Assembly: GCA_026645575.1 (NCBI GenBank)
Contig: JAPKMW010000008.1
Location: forward strand, 62,001-126,000
Reading direction: 5' to 3'
Length of the DNA: 64,000 nt
Source of the DNA: Caldilineaceae bacterium
GTDB lineage: Bacteria > Chloroflexota > Anaerolineae > Caldilineales > Caldilineaceae
Part shown: positions 62,126 through 64,000 of the stretch, piece by piece
Layout of the letters: each line of letters begins with the position of its first letter
How positions within the stretch are numbered: the first letter of the stretch is position 1
The notes under the pieces: generated by a model
Seen by the model: the letters and a program-made list of their open reading frames with translations, nothing else
What the model was told of the DNA's origin: nothing
Database searches by the model: none
Position numbers and translations under genes: made by a program

Positions 62126-63634
62126 ATGAGCGTTGGGCAAACACCCCCTTTTGATCAAACAATGCCCCAGTTGCAGGTGGCGCTTGATCCGTTGATGATG
62201 CAGGTCATTTTTCAGAATCTATTCGTGACCGACAACGCGGCCATTCAGGTTGATTCTTGCGCCGTGGAACGGGTGAAGTACAAAGCGGGCGAGAAGTGTG
62301 TCATCAGCTATCTCTTGCGCCTGTACGATGCTAAAGGTGATGCTGGTCATGAACAGCGCCTGACCGCGCGGCTTTTTCCCGCTGGCTTGTCACAAACTCG
62401 GTACGAAAAGGCGCAACGCGAACCCATGACCCCACCGCGCTACGGCCAGGCCGTTATGCACCTGCCCGAACTGAGCATGGTGTTGTGGGCTTTCCCCAAT
62501 GACCGCAAGATCGCCACCCTGCCCCATTTGCTGGCGACCGCCGCCCTTCATAACAATGAGCTAGCCGCCATTGTGACGCGTCTCTTGGATGATGCGCACC
62601 ACATCGTTCAGCACCGCCACCGACTGGTCCATTATGTACCGGAACACACCTGCACTGTCTGCGTCGAGCTACAAGTCGCGCCAACGCCGTCCGCCGCACT
62701 TGTGCGACAAGCAGCAATGCCCAGCGCAACCGAACCCCAGAAGCTTCCAGTACAATCTTCCGGGAAGGGCTGTCTTGTCAATCACGAAGTCCGCTCTACC
62801 CTTCCCGGAAGATGCCCCGGCCACCCTGTCGGCTCTCCGCAACTCCTGACCCTCTTTGGCAAAGCCTATTACAACGACGACGGGGCTGAAACCTACCGGT
62901 TGATGAACTTGCTTTGGGCTGGTGCGGGCTGTGGCTTGCGTATTGCCCAACCGCTGGCCTACGACCCACAAAGCCGCATCTTATGGCAAAAGGGGCTGCC
63001 GGGGCGGACATTGTTGAGCTATCCATTAGGCCGTCGCACCTTTACCGAACTCTTAGAAGAGGCTGCCCGGTCAGTTGCGCGGTTGCATAGCGCCATGCTC
63101 CCCTGTGTGCGCCAGAGCAGCTTTGCTGATTGGATTGCTCATTTGCACAGCATCCAGCAGTTGCTCAAAGCGGTGCATCCTGCTAGTCAGGCAACCGTTG
63201 CCGCCCTGGTTACCGCCTTACACCGTCAAGCGCCGACCGTTGACCAGGCGCCGGCGGTCACGTTGCATGGCGACCTGCACCTACAAAACTTCCTGGTCGA
63301 TGAAACCGCACCGGCAGGAGAGCGGGTGGCGCTGATCGATCTGGATAATCTCAGCACTGGTTCGCCCTGGCGCGATCTGGGCAGCTTTTGCGCCGGTCTA
63401 TACTATCGTGGTTTGGTGGAAGCGTTGCCCCTGCCCTTGATCCGCCAAGCGCTTGACGCCTTTTGTACGGCTTATGCGGAAGTTGCACCGTGGTCGCTGG
63501 AACCGCAAACGATCGCCTGGTATACGGCCACTGCACTGCTCAATGAGCGCGCCTTTCGCACTGTTTCGCGTATGAAGCATGGTCGTTTTGATCTGCTCGA
63601 CGATCTGATGGCGCTGGCCGGCACGTTGCTCTGA
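62126..63634 (+). CDS. Aminoglycoside-phosphotransferase-fold protein
   Basis: 502 residues, with GGAG/AAGG before the ATG and 3 nt after the lyase stop. The second half has the APH/choline-kinase catalytic loop HGDLHLQNFLVD (about 380) and the metal-binding LIDLDNLSTGSPWRDLGSF (about 400-418). The N-terminal half contains a nucleotide-binding-like part (VERVKYKAGEKCVISYLLRLYD). Between about residues 205 and 235 a palindromic repeat is inserted in frame. In polysaccharide clusters such proteins are thought to phosphorylate a sugar or lipid carrier, but this is not demonstrated. Antibiotic resistance is an unlikely role here. Confidence 0.85.
   Translation: MSVGQTPPFDQTMPQLQVALDPLMMQVIFQNLFVTDNAAIQVDSCAVERVKYKAGEKCVISYLLRLYDAKGDAGHEQRLTARLFPAGLSQTRYEKAQREPMTPPRYGQAVMHLPELSMVLWAFPNDRKIATLPHLLATAALHNNELAAIVTRLLDDAHHIVQHRHRLVHYVPEHTCTVCVELQVAPTPSAALVRQAAMPSATEPQKLPVQSSGKGCLVNHEVRSTLPGRCPGHPVGSPQLLTLFGKAYYNDDGAETYRLMNLLWAGAGCGLRIAQPLAYDPQSRILWQKGLPGRTLLSYPLGRRTFTELLEEAARSVARLHSAMLPCVRQSSFADWIAHLHSIQQLLKAVHPASQATVAALVTALHRQAPTVDQAPAVTLHGDLHLQNFLVDETAPAGERVALIDLDNLSTGSPWRDLGSFCAGLYYRGLVEALPLPLIRQALDAFCTAYAEVAPWSLEPQTIAWYTATALLNERAFRTVSRMKHGRFDLLDDLMALAGTLL
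62755..62813. repeat. 15 bp perfect palindrome inside the kinase-like gene
   Basis: ATCTTCCGGGAAGGG (62755-62769) and its complement (62799-62813) enclose 29 nt. It encodes a basic low-complexity stretch around SSGKGCLVNHEVRSTLPG with no counterpart expected in the fold, so it looks inserted while keeping the frame. Confidence 0.65.
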
Positions 63635-63683
63635 CCATCATGGTTCAAGCTTGGGTATACCATTGAAAAGATAGGACATTATT

Positions 63684-64000
63684 ATGTTGAATGTAGAAGC
63701 TACTGATCGCACCCGTATCATGCCAACGCCAATCCGTGCTGCCCAGCTAGGGCCATGGCACACGCCGACCTTGCTCTTCTACTGTCAGCATGTCCTGGGC
63801 ATGGGCCACCTCATGCGTAGCCGGGCGTTGGTCGAGGGATTGGTGGACCGCTTTCAGGTCTGTTTCCTCAATGGCGGTGAACTGATCCCCGGCTTTACCT
63901 TTCTACCGGACGTGGAGGTGATCAACCTGCCGCCGCTCAAAGCCGACGCTGCCTTTACCGGCATTCACGGCACCGCCGGCCAAAGCCTGGAAGACATCAA
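63684..64000 (+). CDS. MurG-like predicted glycosyltransferase, N-terminal part only
   Basis: An open frame from the ATG at 63684 runs to the right edge (about 105 codons). After a short leader it reads TLLFYCQHVLGMGHLMRSRAL, the nucleotide-sugar transferase start with the GMGH loop seen in COG4671/MurG-like proteins and similar to the ILIYSHDTFGLGN start of the gene at 56180. It continues the same plus-strand cluster 49 nt after the kinase-like gene. The donor-binding half lies outside the window, so the family call is by homology of the first third only. Confidence 0.8.
   Translation, partial: MLNVEATDRTRIMPTPIRAAQLGPWHTPTLLFYCQHVLGMGHLMRSRALVEGLVDRFQVCFLNGGELIPGFTFLPDVEVINLPPLKADAAFTGIHGTAGQSLEDI

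Noticed and set aside
62126..63634. Aminoglycoside resistance gene
   Set aside because: Only the phosphotransferase fold is shared; the long N-terminal half and glycan-cluster context do not fit resistance enzymes.

Overview
The window looks like a chromosomal segment of a multicellular or filamentous Chloroflexota bacterium (Caldilineae/Anaerolineae-like). This is inferred from very large secreted proteins with Thr/Pro stalks plus SdrD-B-like and DUF11 repeats, a one-component-rich signalling locus, and moderate-to-high GC. No rRNA, tRNA or CRISPR array was seen. The layout has four blocks.

Block 1 (1-29.8 kb, minus strand) is one tightly packed NRPS/PKS operon read right to left: O-methyltransferase, free acyl carrier protein, cupin, benzoate-CoA-ligase-like AMP ligase, B12-type radical SAM enzyme, one fully reducing PKS module (KS-AT-DH-ER-KR-ACP), a two-module PKS (KS-AT-KR-ACP and KS-AT-DH-KR-ACP), an NRPS with docking-Cy-A-MT-PCP architecture predicted to use cysteine, and a further NRPS (docking-C-A) that runs off the left edge. 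Genes overlap by 4-10 nt or are separated by a few bases, except for a 101 nt gap before the radical SAM gene. Predicted logic: an activated, possibly O-methylated and C-methylated acid starter on the free ACP, three polyketide extensions, then a (probably C-methylated) thiazoline and at least one more amino acid. The end of the line lies outside the window.

Block 2 (30.0-35.0 kb, minus strand) is signalling: a receiver-like protein without the phospho-aspartate, a NarL-type response regulator translationally coupled to a histidine kinase whose own receiver domain has lost its acidic residues, a near-consensus sigma-70 promoter in front of that pair, and the wreck of a membrane hybrid histidine kinase that carries several frameshifts, a stop codon and a 154 bp MITE with a TAA duplication.

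Block 3 (35.3-53.7 kb, plus strand) is cell surface: a 1775-residue and a roughly 3815-residue secreted repeat protein, a strong terminator, then a trypsin-like protease whose leader folds on paper into a three-way junction that includes its ribosome binding site.

Block 4 (53.8-64 kb) begins with minus-strand housekeeping genes, prfB (with a programmed +1 frameshift that restores a 365-residue RF2) and ftsY. It continues with a plus-strand surface-polysaccharide cluster: MurG-like transferase, two GT4 transferases, a heparinase II/III-like lyase, an APH-fold kinase-like protein and the start of another MurG-like transferase. Palindromic and short-word repeats are scattered through the window, several of them in frame inside coding genes.
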